Origin: Thermoflexus sp.
Lineage (GTDB): Bacteria; Chloroflexota; Anaerolineae; Aggregatilineales; Aggregatilineaceae
Direction: 5' to 3'
Assembly (NCBI GenBank): GCA_020724465.1
Contig: DYGX01000004.1
Span: 186,001-250,000 of the forward strand
Length of the DNA: 64,000 bases
Part shown: positions 8,218 through 18,035 of the stretch, piece by piece
How positions within the stretch are numbered: the stretch's first letter is position 1
Layout of the letters: each line of letters begins with the position of its first letter
Notes under the pieces: generated by a model
What the model was told of the DNA's origin: nothing
What the model saw: the letters and a program-made list of their open reading frames with translations, nothing else
Database searches by the model: none
Program-made: the position numbers and the translations under genes

Positions 8218-9738
8218 TCACCGGTGCATACGCTCCCAGCGGCCGATCCACTTCCAGTTCGACACGTCGCGCTTGGGCCGCGCCACGATCTGCGACGCCT
8301 GCTGGCGCTGCTGGTGCTCGACCAGCGTCGCCAGAATGGCCGCCACTTCCTCGCGGTGCGGATCGGGCGTGTCGGCTTGCTGCAGGTTCATGAATTCCTC
8401 GACGAAGTTGGTATCGTAGCGGCCCGCCAGAAAGCGCGTGCTGTCGATCAGCTTCTGGTGAAAGGGCAGGTTCGTCTTCAGGCCCATGATCTTGTACTCG
8501 GCCAGCGCGCGCCGCATCCGCAGCAGCGCCTCGCCGCGCGTGTCGCCCCAGGTGATCAGCTTCGCCAGCAGCGAGTCGTAATAGGGCGTAACCGTGTACC
8601 CGGCGTAGATGCCGCTGTCCAGCCGGACGCCCGGCCCGGTCGGCGCGATGTGGACCGTCACCTCGCCCACCGACGGCAGGAAGTTGTTGTACGGATCTTC
8701 GGCGTTGATGCGGCACTCGACCGCCCAGCCCTTGAAGCTCACTCCACCCTCAGCAGGACCCATCCGCCGCCCGCGCGCGATGCGAATCTGCTCCTTGACC
8801 AGATCGATGCCCGTCACCAGCTCGGTAACCGGGTGCTCGACCTGCAAGCGCGTGTTCATCTCCAGGAAGTAGAAGTTCTTCTCGGCGTCGACCAGAAACT
8901 CGATCGTCCCGGCGTTGACGTAATCGACCGCCTGCGCGGCGCGGATGGCGGCTTCGCCCATCCGGGCGCGTAGCGACTCGTCCATGAACGGGCTGGGCGA
9001 CTCCTCGAACAGCTTTTGGTGCCGCCGCTGGATACTGCACTCGCGCTCGCCCAGGTGAATGGTATTGCCGTGCTGGTCCGCCAGAATCTGAAACTCGATG
9101 TGCCGCGCCCCATCGAGCAGCTTCTCCAGGTACACCGTGCCGTCGCCGAACGCAGCCTCGGCCTCGCGATGTGCCGCAGCCAGCGCGCCCGCAAGCTGCG
9201 ACGGCTCGCGCACCACCCGCATGCCCTTGCCGCCGCCGCCCGCCGCCGCCTTGACCATCAGCGGGTAGCCCACGCGCTCTGCCGCCGCCATCAACTCGCT
9301 GTCGTTCAATCCCGGCTCGGTCCCCGGCACAACCGGCACTCCCGCCGCCTGCATCAGCGCGCGCGCCGCCAGTTTGTCGCCCATCTGGGCGATCGCCTTC
9401 GCCGGCGGGCCGATGAAGACGATCCCGGCGTCGTGGCACGCCTGGGCAAAGTCTGCCCGCTCGCTGAGGAACCCGTAGCCGGGGTGAATCGCATCCGCGC
9501 CGGATTGCAGCGCCACGTCGATGATGCGCTCGATGTCCAGATAGCTTTCGCGTGGGGCCGGCGGCCCGATGCGGTACGCCTCATCCGCATAACGCACGTG
9601 CAGCGCCTCGCGGTCGGCGTCCGAATAGACCGCCACCGTGCGGATACCGCCCAGCTCGCGGCAGGCGCGGATCACGCGCACGGCGATCTCGCCCCGGTTG
9701 GCGATCAGAACCTTTTTGATCAGGGTCGTTTCAGCCAT
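8218..9738 (-). CDS. Biotin carboxylase subunit of acetyl/propionyl-CoA carboxylase
   Basis: 506 residues from ATG 9738 (MAETTLIKKVLIANRGEIAV). Longer in-frame translations exist upstream but are Arg/Cys-rich and lie over the preceding gene. Order: biotin carboxylase N-domain (KVLIANRGEIAVRV), ATP-grasp with AAAGGGGKGMR near residue 165, metal-binding FYFLEMNTRLQVEHPVTE near 290, and C-domain with INAEDPYNNFLPS. There is no fused biotinyl domain, so it needs the separate carrier at 5166-5663. It carboxylates biotin using ATP and bicarbonate. The ATG overlaps the upstream hypothetical gene by 8 bp, indicating coupling. The last ~60 residues (QQRQQASQIVARPKRD) are an extra tail. Confidence 0.95.
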   Translation of the reverse strand: MAETTLIKKVLIANRGEIAVRVIRACRELGGIRTVAVYSDADREALHVRYADEAYRIGPPAPRESYLDIERIIDVALQSGADAIHPGYGFLSERADFAQACHDAGIVFIGPPAKAIAQMGDKLAARALMQAAGVPVVPGTEPGLNDSELMAAAERVGYPLMVKAAAGGGGKGMRVVREPSQLAGALAAAHREAEAAFGDGTVYLEKLLDGARHIEFQILADQHGNTIHLGERECSIQRRHQKLFEESPSPFMDESLRARMGEAAIRAAQAVDYVNAGTIEFLVDAEKNFYFLEMNTRLQVEHPVTELVTGIDLVKEQIRIARGRRMGPAEGGVSFKGWAVECRINAEDPYNNFLPSVGEVTVHIAPTGPGVRLDSGIYAGYTVTPYYDSLLAKLITWGDTRGEALLRMRRALAEYKIMGLKTNLPFHQKLIDSTRFLAGRYDTNFVEEFMNLQQADTPDPHREEVAAILATLVEHQQRQQASQIVARPKRDVSNWKWIGRWERMHR

Positions 9739-10366
9739 CGTTGTCTTCTGCCTTGTCCTCGTGCGAACCGCTGCGGCCCCGGCCGGGCACCCACTCAACC
9801 GCGGGCGCCTGAACGGTGTGTGTTTGCAGGATATCCCCGCACGACGAGCGGACGCTGACCCGCACCACGTCGCCCGGTTCCACCGCCCGCAGCGCCTCGA
9901 CGGTCTGCTGCCAGGTCGGGTTAACATCCTCGGCGTCGTCCGGCGGCAGCACCACCCGCAGCGCCACATGACTCAGGATGCGGTAAAAATCCCACACCCA
10001 GATCACCTGCAGCCGGCTGACCACGTCGTAACCGCTCCACACCACCTGGCGCTCGTTGATTTCCACGTTCTTCAGCCGCGCCGCGTTCCGTTGCAGGCGC
10101 GTCTTGTGGCGCGCGTCCTCAACCGTCAGGTCGAGCGTCAGGGTGGCAGCGTCTTCGGTGGCTGCCGCGCCGGGTGGGCGGCTGTAGCAGACGTAGTTCT
10201 GCGCCGCGACCGACGACAGCACCGCGCTCGCGCTCACGATCAGCCAGCGCTGGGCCTGCACGCCGGGCCGCGCCTCAGAGCGCGGGTGTGCTGCCAGCCC
10301 GGCCTGAGCCGCGCTGCCCGGCGCGTCGTTCTGCGCCTTTCCCCCGCCGTTTTGCGCGTCGTTCAC
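9731..10366 (-). CDS. Hypothetical protein in the acyl-CoA carboxylase locus
   Basis: 211 residues from a GTG start preceded by GAGGTGAG. I do not recognise a family. The N-terminal 35 residues are Gly/Ala/Gln-rich and probably disordered. The core (about 40-195) looks alpha/beta with many Val and Arg residues (LTLDLTVEDARHKTRLQRNA; VVWSGYDVVSRLQVIWVWDFYRI). The end is acidic (HEDKAEDNDG). One weakly hydrophobic stretch (WLIVSASAVLSSVAAQNYVC) is too polar for a sure membrane helix. It sits between the small membrane protein and the biotin carboxylase, overlapping the latter by 8 bp, so a role with the carboxylase is a fair guess only. Confidence 0.7.
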   Translation of the reverse strand: MNDAQNGGGKAQNDAPGSAAQAGLAAHPRSEARPGVQAQRWLIVSASAVLSSVAAQNYVCYSRPPGAAATEDAATLTLDLTVEDARHKTRLQRNAARLKNVEINERQVVWSGYDVVSRLQVIWVWDFYRILSHVALRVVLPPDDAEDVNPTWQQTVEALRAVEPGDVVRVSVRSSCGDILQTHTVQAPAVEWVPGRGRSGSHEDKAEDNDG

Positions 10367-10449
10367 CGCTCACCTCTGCGGACCTGTCTGCCCGCCCGAT
10401 CACCTATCACCTGATGTTCGCTGTTGCCGCGCTCAGTCCGCGGCGCAAA

Positions 10450-10665
10450 CTAAACCCCATGCTCGCCGTTCAGCCAGCGATTGAGTAGCGCGTCAATCCC
10501 GGCGCCGATCGTCAGCCCTGCCGCGACCCCCAGGGGGACGATCCCGATCGCCAGGCCGCCCAGCGCCCCCGCCAACAGCCCCACCAGCATCACGATCCCG
10601 GTTGGGTAGCGGCGCGGGTCAGGCGGTGGATCGACCACATCGCGCTCGAAGCGATCGTCCAGCAT
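10450..10665 (-). CDS. Small Gly-rich membrane protein
   Basis: 71 residues starting at ATG 10665, with GAGGG 5 nt upstream and only 11 bp after the carboxyltransferase stop. A charged N-terminus with a PPPDPRRYP turn is followed by a hydrophobic segment of about 35 residues (IVMLVGLLAGALGGLAIGIV then GVAAGLTIGAGIDALL), consistent with a helical hairpin of two Gly-zipper membrane helices. I know no function. Actinobacterial acyl-CoA carboxylases often have a small extra (epsilon) subunit encoded beside the beta subunit; this gene occupies that place but is a membrane protein, so homology is not implied. Confidence 0.65.
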   Translation of the reverse strand: MLDDRFERDVVDPPPDPRRYPTGIVMLVGLLAGALGGLAIGIVPLGVAAGLTIGAGIDALLNRWLNGEHGV

Positions 10666-10676
10666 GGCCGCCCTCG

Positions 10677-12236
10677 CTACAGCGGAATATTCCCGTGCTT
10701 CTTGGGCGGGTTGCTGTCGCGCTTGTTCTGGAGCATCTCCAGCGCGTTGATCAGGCGGGGCCGCGTCTCCGAGGGCACGATCACATCGTCGATGAACCCG
10801 CGCGACGCCGCCACATACGGGTTCGCGAAACGCTCGCGGTATTCCTGCACCAGCTCGGCTTTGCGCTGCGCCGGGTCTTCGGCCTCGGCCAGCTCGCGCC
10901 GGAAGATGATGTTCACCGCGCCATCCGGCCCCATCACGGCGATCTCCGCCGTCGGCCAGGCCAGGTTGAGATCGCTGCGGATGTGCTTGGAGTTCATCAC
11001 GCAGTACGCGCCGCCATAGGCTTTCCGCGTGACGACGGTGATTTTGGGGACGGTCGCCTCGCAGTAGGCATAGAGCAGCTTCGCGCCGGAGCGGATGATC
11101 CCGCCGTGCTCCTGCGCCAGCCCCGGCATGAAGCCCGGCACGTCCTCGAAGGTGATGAGCGGGATGTTGAACGCGTCGCAGAAGCGGATGAAGCGGGCCG
11201 CCTTCTCGCTGGCGTCGATGTCCAGCACGCCCGCCAGCACCGCCGGCTGGTTGGCGACGATCCCGACGCTGTGCCCGCCCAGCCGCGCAAAACCGACGAC
11301 GATGTTCTTGGCAAAATGCTCGTGGATTTCGAAGAACCGGCCCTCGTCGACAATCAACCTGATCAGCTCTTTGACGTCGTAGGGCTTACTCGGGTCGTCG
11401 GGCACCAGCGTGTTGAGCGCCTCTTCGGTGCGCAGTGGATCGTCCTTCGTCGGCTCGAAGGGCGGGTCTTCCATGTTGTTCTGCGGGATGTAGGTGAGGA
11501 TCTCGCGGATCAGGAACAGCGCGTCTTCTTCGGAGTTGGCGGCGACATGGCTCACGCCGCTGATCGCGTTGTGGATCATCGCGCCGCCCAGTTCCTCGAA
11601 CGTGACATCTTCGTGCGTCACAGCGCGGACCACATCCGGTCCGGTCACGAACATGTACGAGGTATCTTTGACCATGAAGATGAAATCGGTCAGCGCCGGG
11701 CTATAGACCGCCCCGCCCGCGCACGGCCCCATGATCACGCTGAGCTGCGGGATGAAGCCGCTGGCGAGGGTGTTGCGCAAGAAGATATCGGCGTATCCGC
11801 CCAGGCTGAACACGCCTTCCTGAATCCGCGCGCCACCCGAATCGTTCAGGCCGATGATCGGCGCGCCGTTTTTCATCGCCATGTCCATGATCTTGCAGAT
11901 CTTCTCCGCGTGCGCCTCGCTGAGCGAGCCGCCCATCACCGTGAAGTCCTGCGAATAGACGTAAACCAGCCGCCCGTTGATCGTCCCCCAACCCGTCACC
12001 ACACTGTCGCCCAGGAACTGGTTTTCCGGCCTGTCCATGCCGAAATTGCGCTCGCGGTGCACCACAAATGCATCGACTTCGCGAAAGCTGCCGGGGTCCA
12101 GCAGCAGATCGAGCCGCTCGCGCGCGGTCAGCTTGCCGGCCTTACGCTGCTTCTCGACGCGGGCAGGGCCGCCGCCCGCCATGCTCTGCAGGCGCATCTG
12201 GTTGAGACGCTCAAGCTTGGGATCCTGGTTCGTCAT
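10677..12236 (-). CDS. Acyl-CoA carboxylase carboxyltransferase (beta) subunit, PccB-like
   Basis: 519 residues, the normal length for PccB/AccD-type subunits. N-terminal carboxyltransferase domain: [18 protein letters not shown], then [19 protein letters not shown], then [12 protein letters not shown] forming the acyl-CoA oxyanion site. C-terminal domain: [19 protein letters not shown], then [16 protein letters not shown], then [18 protein letters not shown]. It moves the carboxyl group from biotin to acyl-CoA. Human PCCB has Asp after GGAY where this protein has Cys, a position linked to acyl-chain choice in Streptomyces enzymes, so propionyl versus acetyl preference is open. The upstream gene's stop overlaps its ATG (ATGA). 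Its partners are at 8218-9738 and 5166-5663. Confidence 0.95.
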   Translation of the reverse strand: MTNQDPKLERLNQMRLQSMAGGGPARVEKQRKAGKLTARERLDLLLDPGSFREVDAFVVHRERNFGMDRPENQFLGDSVVTGWGTINGRLVYVYSQDFTVMGGSLSEAHAEKICKIMDMAMKNGAPIIGLNDSGGARIQEGVFSLGGYADIFLRNTLASGFIPQLSVIMGPCAGGAVYSPALTDFIFMVKDTSYMFVTGPDVVRAVTHEDVTFEELGGAMIHNAISGVSHVAANSEEDALFLIREILTYIPQNNMEDPPFEPTKDDPLRTEEALNTLVPDDPSKPYDVKELIRLIVDEGRFFEIHEHFAKNIVVGFARLGGHSVGIVANQPAVLAGVLDIDASEKAARFIRFCDAFNIPLITFEDVPGFMPGLAQEHGGIIRSGAKLLYAYCEATVPKITVVTRKAYGGAYCVMNSKHIRSDLNLAWPTAEIAVMGPDGAVNIIFRRELAEAEDPAQRKAELVQEYRERFANPYVAASRGFIDDVIVPSETRPRLINALEMLQNKRDSNPPKKHGNIPL

Positions 12237-12721
12237 GCAGACATTTCTCCCGAATTGTGTTCGAACGTTTCGGCATGCGGCAGATCGCGCGCCGGCCCCG
12301 GCTCAAACGCGCGCCGGATCCGGCGCCAGCGCATCACCCACACTGCCAGCGCGACCAGCAGCGCGCTCAGCGCCGCCTGAAACGCGACGCGGCCCTGGTC
12401 GAAATCGGCGCGGGCGTAGATCACCAGCCATAACACGCCAAACGCGGCATAGTTGCTCAGTGCCGCGAGAAACCAGCGCCGCGCCCAGCGCCGCCGTCGG
12501 GCCAGCCCCAGCGCCAGCGCGCCAAACACCCCCGCCCAGATCAGTGCGAAGGCCGCGCGCAACAGCGGCGGGTAGGACACGCCCAACGCCCGGTAGGCGT
12601 CCGCTTGAGCCACGTGATCGACCGCCAATGCCGCGTTGATGGCGGCGATCAGCGCAACGAGCGCGCTCAGCACCCACAGCGTCCACGGGCGAGGGGCGCG
12701 CTGCAAGGATGTGTTCGCCAT
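12233..12721 (-). CDS. Four-helix membrane protein leading the carboxylase operon
   Basis: 162 residues from ATG 12721 ([12 protein letters not shown]). Four hydrophobic helices are visible at about 17-38, 57-75, 83-105 and 110-130, with Arg-rich cytoplasmic turns ([21 protein letters not shown]) and a soluble acidic C-terminus. I do not recognise a family. Its stop overlaps the carboxyltransferase start by 4 bp, so it is the first gene of that operon. The start is supported by a promoter whose -10 box ends 7 nt before this ATG, which predicts a leaderless mRNA and excludes the longer in-frame translation running back to 12916. Confidence 0.72.
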   Translation of the reverse strand: MANTSLQRAPRPWTLWVLSALVALIAAINAALAVDHVAQADAYRALGVSYPPLLRAAFALIWAGVFGALALGLARRRRWARRWFLAALSNYAAFGVLWLVIYARADFDQGRVAFQAALSALLVALAVWVMRWRRIRRAFEPGPARDLPHAETFEHNSGEMSA

Positions 12722-12728
12722 AATTGGC

Positions 12729-12757
12729 ATTATAGCTTGGCGGATGGAGCGTTCCAA
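12729..12757 (-). promoter_or_regulatory. Sigma-70-type promoter, predicted leaderless transcript
   Basis: Minus strand: TTGGAA (12752-12757), 17-bp spacer, TATAAT (12729-12734), then 7 nt to ATG at 12721. Initiation 6-8 nt after the -10 box would put the mRNA 5' end at the start codon. It drives the carboxylase operon's first gene. Confidence 0.7.
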
Positions 12758-12890
12758 AACCGCCATGGTTGGGGGATCAAAAATCCGCGACGATCGAGCG
12801 GAAAAACAAGAGCCGGACGGGATAAGCGCCCGATGATCCTGCGCGCGAAAGATAAGAAGGGGGTTGCTCGCAAAAGAACGCACAAGACAA

Positions 12891-12913
12891 GCGGGCGGAG
12901 ACGCTCCGCCCGC
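12891..12913 (-). terminator. Hairpin after the mutase gene
   Basis: A 10-bp stem (GCGGGCGGAG, 3-nt loop, CTCCGCCCGC) lies about 75 bp past the mutase stop on the minus strand. It is followed by TTGTCTTGTGCG, a poor U-tract, so termination efficiency is uncertain. Confidence 0.55.
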
Positions 12914-12988
12914 CATGCCGCGGAAAAGACAATAACTGGGTGCAGCAAGCTGCGCCCCCTACAAGAAATCAACGCGCCGCGCCACCCG

Positions 12989-14665
<1,677 letters not shown>

Positions 14666-14814
14666 TGTCCTTGCTCACCCGACCGCCGACAGAACCACGA
14701 GCCGCGGCGCGCGCCGGGACTCGACATACGCCACCTACTATACCCGATGCGGGCGGCTGCATCAGTTATAACCCTCATGCAATTTCCGGTTACGCATCAG
14801 GTTCGCCCCGTCAC

Positions 14815-14847
14815 AAAAAAAAGCCCCCTCTCGCGCAAAGAGGGGGC
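14815..14847 (-). terminator. Intrinsic terminator of the MerR-family gene
   Basis: Perfect 9-bp stem (GCCCCCTCT / AGAGGGGGC, 7-nt loop, 14823-14847) followed on the minus strand by eight T (14822-14815). It starts 23 bp past the stop of the regulator gene at 14870. Confidence 0.92.
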
Positions 14848-14869
14848 CAGGATGGGCGTGCGGCCTGGC

Positions 14870-15643
14870 TTACGGCTCGCGGTGGCCCTGCAACCGTTCG
14901 ACGTACACCTTCACCGCCTCGCGCATGAACGGCGCCAGGTCCGGGTGCATCTTGACGAACGTCGCGTTGAACTGCGGATCCTCGTTGTAGAGGTCCGCCA
15001 GCCCCAGCAGGCCCTCGAGCGCCGGCTCGTAGAAGTTCCTCAGGTGCTCGTGCCAGCGGCGAACGCAGTCCTGCACCCTGGGGCTGGCCGGCCCCTCAGG
15101 CATGGCGGCGATCAAGTCGGTGTAGATCGCGCGGCCCTCGTCCAGAATGGCGCGCTTCTTCTCGTCGGAATAGCTGCGCCACCGCCGGTTAGACTCGCGC
15201 ACCGTCTGTTCATCCCAGCGCCGCGCGGCTTCCTCTTCGTAGGCCGCCTGCTGTTCCTCGCTGAAGCCCGCGAACAGGTCGTGACTGCTCATCTCGATCT
15301 CTCCCTTCAGATGCTGGATCGTGCGCTCCACCGTGTCCAGCAGCCGCGCCAGCCGCCGCTGTCGCTCGCGCAGGGCCTCGCGGTGCTGTTCCAGCGCGGC
15401 CAGCAGGTCAAAGTCCGGCCGGTCTAGAACGTCGCGGATCGCGTCCAGGCTCAACCCCAGCTCGCGCAGGAAGAGAATCTGCTGCAAGCGCAGCAGGGCC
15501 GCGTGGTCGTAGCGGCGGTAGCCGTTCGACGGGTCGCGCGGCGGACGCAGCAGGCCAATCGCGTCGTAGTGGTGCAGCGTGCGGACGCTGACGCCCGCGA
15601 TGCTGGCAAGCTGCCGGACGGTGTAGCGCGTGTCGGTCACCAT
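14870..15643 (-). CDS. MerR-family transcriptional activator, TipA-like
   Basis: 257 residues. The N-terminal MerR winged helix (YTVRQLASIAGVSVRTLHHY, then NGYRRYDHAALLRLQQI) is followed by a coiled-coil dimer helix (about 75-115, LLAALEQHREALRERQRR). The C-terminal ~140 residues (FAGFSEEQQAAYEEEA, RRWHEHLRNFYEP, FNATFVKMHPDLAPFMREAV) match the TipAS ligand-binding domain, which binds hydrophobic or peptide antibiotics. It probably senses a drug-like ligand and remodels its own promoter, which has a 19-bp spacer and an ACGT-N-ACGT dyad (15651-15681). No efflux pump is adjacent, so other targets lie outside the window or autoregulation dominates. Start: ATG 15643, 7 nt after the -10 box. Confidence 0.92.
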   Translation of the reverse strand: MVTDTRYTVRQLASIAGVSVRTLHHYDAIGLLRPPRDPSNGYRRYDHAALLRLQQILFLRELGLSLDAIRDVLDRPDFDLLAALEQHREALRERQRRLARLLDTVERTIQHLKGEIEMSSHDLFAGFSEEQQAAYEEEAARRWDEQTVRESNRRWRSYSDEKKRAILDEGRAIYTDLIAAMPEGPASPRVQDCVRRWHEHLRNFYEPALEGLLGLADLYNEDPQFNATFVKMHPDLAPFMREAVKVYVERLQGHREP

Positions 15644-15650
15644 GATGAGC

Positions 15651-15681
15651 AGTCTAAACCATCACGTTACGTCAGAGTCAA
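15651..15681 (-). promoter_or_regulatory. MerR-type promoter/operator with 19-bp spacer
   Basis: Minus strand: TTGACT (15676-15681), 19-bp spacer, TAGACT (15651-15656), then 7 nt and the regulator's ATG. The spacer holds TGACGTAACGTGA, an imperfect dyad. A 19-bp spacer is the known signature of MerR-activated promoters, where the activator untwists DNA. The position again predicts a leaderless mRNA. Confidence 0.82.
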
Positions 15682-15719
15682 GCGAGTTTTCAGAGATGCG
15701 CGAAATCGGGCATCCGCCG

Positions 15720-15742
15720 TAGGGGCGACGCTTGCATCGCCC
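15720..15742 (+). repeat. 23-bp intergenic repeat, copy 1
   Basis: Starts TAGGGGCGACGCTTGC and ends ATCGCCC. A second copy, inverted and with two differences, lies at 42742-42764; a related palindrome forms the terminator near 62953-62980. It sits in the gap between the MerR promoter and the kinase gene. Confidence 0.6.
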
Positions 15743-15818
15743 GGTTGGTGCGCAATCGCGGGCCAAACGTGACGCGGGCCGGCTCGCCCACGACCGGTCG
15801 CCAGCAAGGGGGCGGCGC

Positions 15819-16856
15819 TCAGTCTTCCAGCAAATCCTCGCAGCGCAGATCGTAGTAGGCCAGCATGGCACGTTCGAAGTTCGGCCACCACAACGCCGGG
15901 TCGCCCTTGACCGACCAGTGATAGACCGGGAAAAACAGGTTGTGGATGGCGGACAGCCGGTAGTCGAGCCAGCAGTCGTCCCAGGAATAGCCCTCGACGC
16001 CCAGCTTCACCAGCCGGTCGTAGTACGAGCGGACCAGCGGGCGCTCCATGCGCGAGCGGTAGTCGGGAAAATCGTGCATGGCAATCATGTAGGCCAGGTC
16101 GTTCGTCGCCGGGCCGATCTGCCACAGCGCCCAATCCAGGATGCGTACCCGATGCGCCTCAGGATCGCGCGGGTAGAGGAAGTTCCAGGCGTGCGCGTCC
16201 CCGTGAATGAGCGTCAGCCCCTTGTTCTGCGCCATGCGCTCGCGGAAGTGGCGCGGCGGCCACAGGGCGAACAGCCGCTCGTAAACCGCCCGCCGCTGAT
16301 CCGACATCCGATCGCCCATGAAATCCACGAAGCCGGGAAAGCTCTCGCGGGCGCGGGCGATGGTGGTGTCGTGCACGTCGCCCGCCAGCGCGCCGACATC
16401 CCCGTAGATGCGCGGGTGATCCCACCAGAAGGCGTGAAACTGGGCCAACGCGTGCGTAAGCTGCTCGTAGCGCGGCGTAGACGGGGGCAGCGTCATCTCG
16501 GACGTCATGTGCGTGGCCGAGACGTCTTCAAGCAGCAGGTGCGACGCGCCGGCGTCCTCGTCCCACTCCGCGTCATAACAGGCGAGGATCAGCGGCGTGG
16601 ACTCCATCGCGGGAACCACCGTCCGGTAGAAATCGACCTCGCGCCGGAAGTCGCTCAGCTTGAGAAAAAGCGCGCGCGGGGCGCGGGTCTGCGCGTCTTC
16701 GCTGTAGGTCAGCTTGAGGTTCGCGACGGTGGCGGTGTTCGTCTTCTGCGGCGTCACCTCGACCGACACCACCGTGCCCTGCTGCAGAAAACCGCCGCGC
16801 CTCAAAACCTCGGTGAGCCACTCGGCCGTCACCTGCTCAAAATCAGTGATCGCCAA
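15819..16856 (-). CDS. APH/EcKinase-like phosphotransferase
   Basis: 345 residues from a TTG start at 16856. A TTG is preferred because GGAGG lies 6 nt upstream at 16863-16867; the longer frame to 16898 would overlap the CYTH gene further. Kinase features: NLKLTYSEDAQTRAPRALFLKL (ATP-binding lobe Lys), catalytic loop LIHGDAHAWNFLYPRD and metal-binding VRILDWALWQIGPATNDLAYM, as in aminoglycoside phosphotransferase and ecdysteroid-kinase-like (DUF1679) families. It likely phosphorylates a small molecule such as an amino alcohol or sugar; the substrate is unknown. It overlaps the CYTH gene by 14 bp, so the two are translationally coupled and may act together. Confidence 0.85.
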   Translation of the reverse strand: MAITDFEQVTAEWLTEVLRRGGFLQQGTVVSVEVTPQKTNTATVANLKLTYSEDAQTRAPRALFLKLSDFRREVDFYRTVVPAMESTPLILACYDAEWDEDAGASHLLLEDVSATHMTSEMTLPPSTPRYEQLTHALAQFHAFWWDHPRIYGDVGALAGDVHDTTIARARESFPGFVDFMGDRMSDQRRAVYERLFALWPPRHFRERMAQNKGLTLIHGDAHAWNFLYPRDPEAHRVRILDWALWQIGPATNDLAYMIAMHDFPDYRSRMERPLVRSYYDRLVKLGVEGYSWDDCWLDYRLSAIHNLFFPVYHWSVKGDPALWWPNFERAMLAYYDLRCEDLLED

Positions 16857-17454
16857 CCAGAACCTCCGCCGGCACGCGCACGCCCTCGAAATTGGCAAAG
16901 GTCAAGTCGTGCACATCGAGCTGCAGTGCCCGCTTGACACGCTCAAACAGCGCCAGATAGCTGTCCAGGATGCGCGGCGCGTCCGACAGCCCCAGCACGG
17001 CGAGCGCCGACTCAATCGCTGCCGCCGGTCCCTCGACCTCGACGAAGGTCCCAAACGGCAATTCGTCCAGCACGATCTCCGCCTCGCCGAGCCGGTAGGT
17101 GGTGCGATACTTCTCGTAGACGACGTGCGGGTGAAAGCCGAGCCGCTGGAGAATGGTGTCCATCGTGTCAAAATCGCTCACCGTCACTTCTGCCTCGAAG
17201 CGGGTGCGTAGGTTGGGCGGCAGCCTGACGTCGTCGCTGGGCGGCGCCTTGTAGGTCAGGCGCGCGACGGTATCCTGCCGCAGACGCAGGACAATCTCGT
17301 TCGGCGTCAGCGTCTCGCCGGCGTCCTCATAGCGAATGTTGTGCTCGTAGACCCGCGCCGCGGTTTGCACGGCGCCTGCCGCGGCCAGCCGCGCCGCGAT
17401 GGCGTCCAGGTCGGGCACGGCGATTTTGACTTCGGTCTCGGTCAGTGCGTTCAT
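16843..17454 (-). CDS. CYTH-domain protein, class IV adenylate cyclase (CyaB) type
   Basis: 203 residues from ATG 17454 (a GTG one codon earlier is also possible; AGGAG precedes both). The N-terminal ETEVKI gives the E-x-E-x-K signature (Glu6, Glu8, Lys10) of the CYTH triphosphate tunnel. Charged strands follow: IVLRLRQD, ARLTYKAP, FEAEVTV, YEKYRTTY, IVLDELPFGTFVEVEG. This order matches CyaB-type enzymes, which make cAMP from ATP; many relatives are instead thiamine-triphosphatases or inorganic triphosphatases, and sequence alone does not decide. It overlaps a kinase-like gene downstream. Confidence 0.85.
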   Translation of the reverse strand: MNALTETEVKIAVPDLDAIAARLAAAGAVQTAARVYEHNIRYEDAGETLTPNEIVLRLRQDTVARLTYKAPPSDDVRLPPNLRTRFEAEVTVSDFDTMDTILQRLGFHPHVVYEKYRTTYRLGEAEIVLDELPFGTFVEVEGPAAAIESALAVLGLSDAPRILDSYLALFERVKRALQLDVHDLTFANFEGVRVPAEVLVGDH

Positions 17455-17540
17455 CACGGCGATCTCCTGCGCCCTTTCTGGCGCGGCAGCCTGGCTCGAT
17501 CATAGCACGCTCGCGGTGGAATGACAGACGCCCCGGCGCG

Positions 17541-18014
17541 TCAGGGCACGATGGTGCGGACCGCCGGTTTGAGCAGGCGGTGGATAGTCAGGATCAGCTC
17601 GCGGTAGAAGCCGCGCGCGCTCTCCGGCGAGAGCACGACATCGTGATAGAAGCTGCCGGACGCACGCTCGACCAGCCACAGGTCTACCCCAAAGAACGGG
17701 ACGTCCGGCTGGTCGTCCAGGCTGTCGAATTTCAGGCGGCGCAGCGCCGCGTTCAGCTCCTGGAAGCGTTCGTGCTCAACCGGATAGGTGAAAAAGACCT
17801 CTTTGCCGGGCTTGTCGTAGACGACTTTGAGCGCAGCGCCCGTCCCATGCCCGCGCGTCAGCGTGGCGACCTGATTGGGGAAACGCCCGTCGTGATACTC
17901 AATCGTGACGCGAAACGCCTCGCTGATCAGCGGGCTGCGCGTCAGATTGCGCAGCTCGTCCTGGCGCAGACGCAGCGCAATCAGGCGGATTGGATCCGCC
18001 CGCCGTGCTTCCAT
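17541..18014 (-). CDS. Hypothetical protein
   Basis: 157 residues, ATG at 18014 with a GGGGGG run just upstream. I do not recognise a family. It looks soluble, mixed alpha/beta: a basic helix at the start (ARRADPIRLIALRLRQDEL), strands such as FRVTIEYHDG and KEVFFTYPVEHE, and a C-terminal helix (GFYRELILTIHRLLKP). No signal peptide, membrane helix or metal motif is visible. It is encoded 21 bp after the 3-methyladenine glycosylase gene and about 90 bp before the CYTH gene, in the same direction. Confidence 0.7.
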   Translation of the reverse strand: MEARRADPIRLIALRLRQDELRNLTRSPLISEAFRVTIEYHDGRFPNQVATLTRGHGTGAALKVVYDKPGKEVFFTYPVEHERFQELNAALRRLKFDSLDDQPDVPFFGVDLWLVERASGSFYHDVVLSPESARGFYRELILTIHRLLKPAVRTIVP

Positions 18015-18035
18015 TTGCCCCCCATCGTCCGTCGA

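Noticed and set aside
8218-9969. Longer biotin carboxylase with 77 extra N-terminal residues
   Set aside because: The extension is Arg/Cys-rich and overlies the preceding gene; ATG 9738 begins the true domain.
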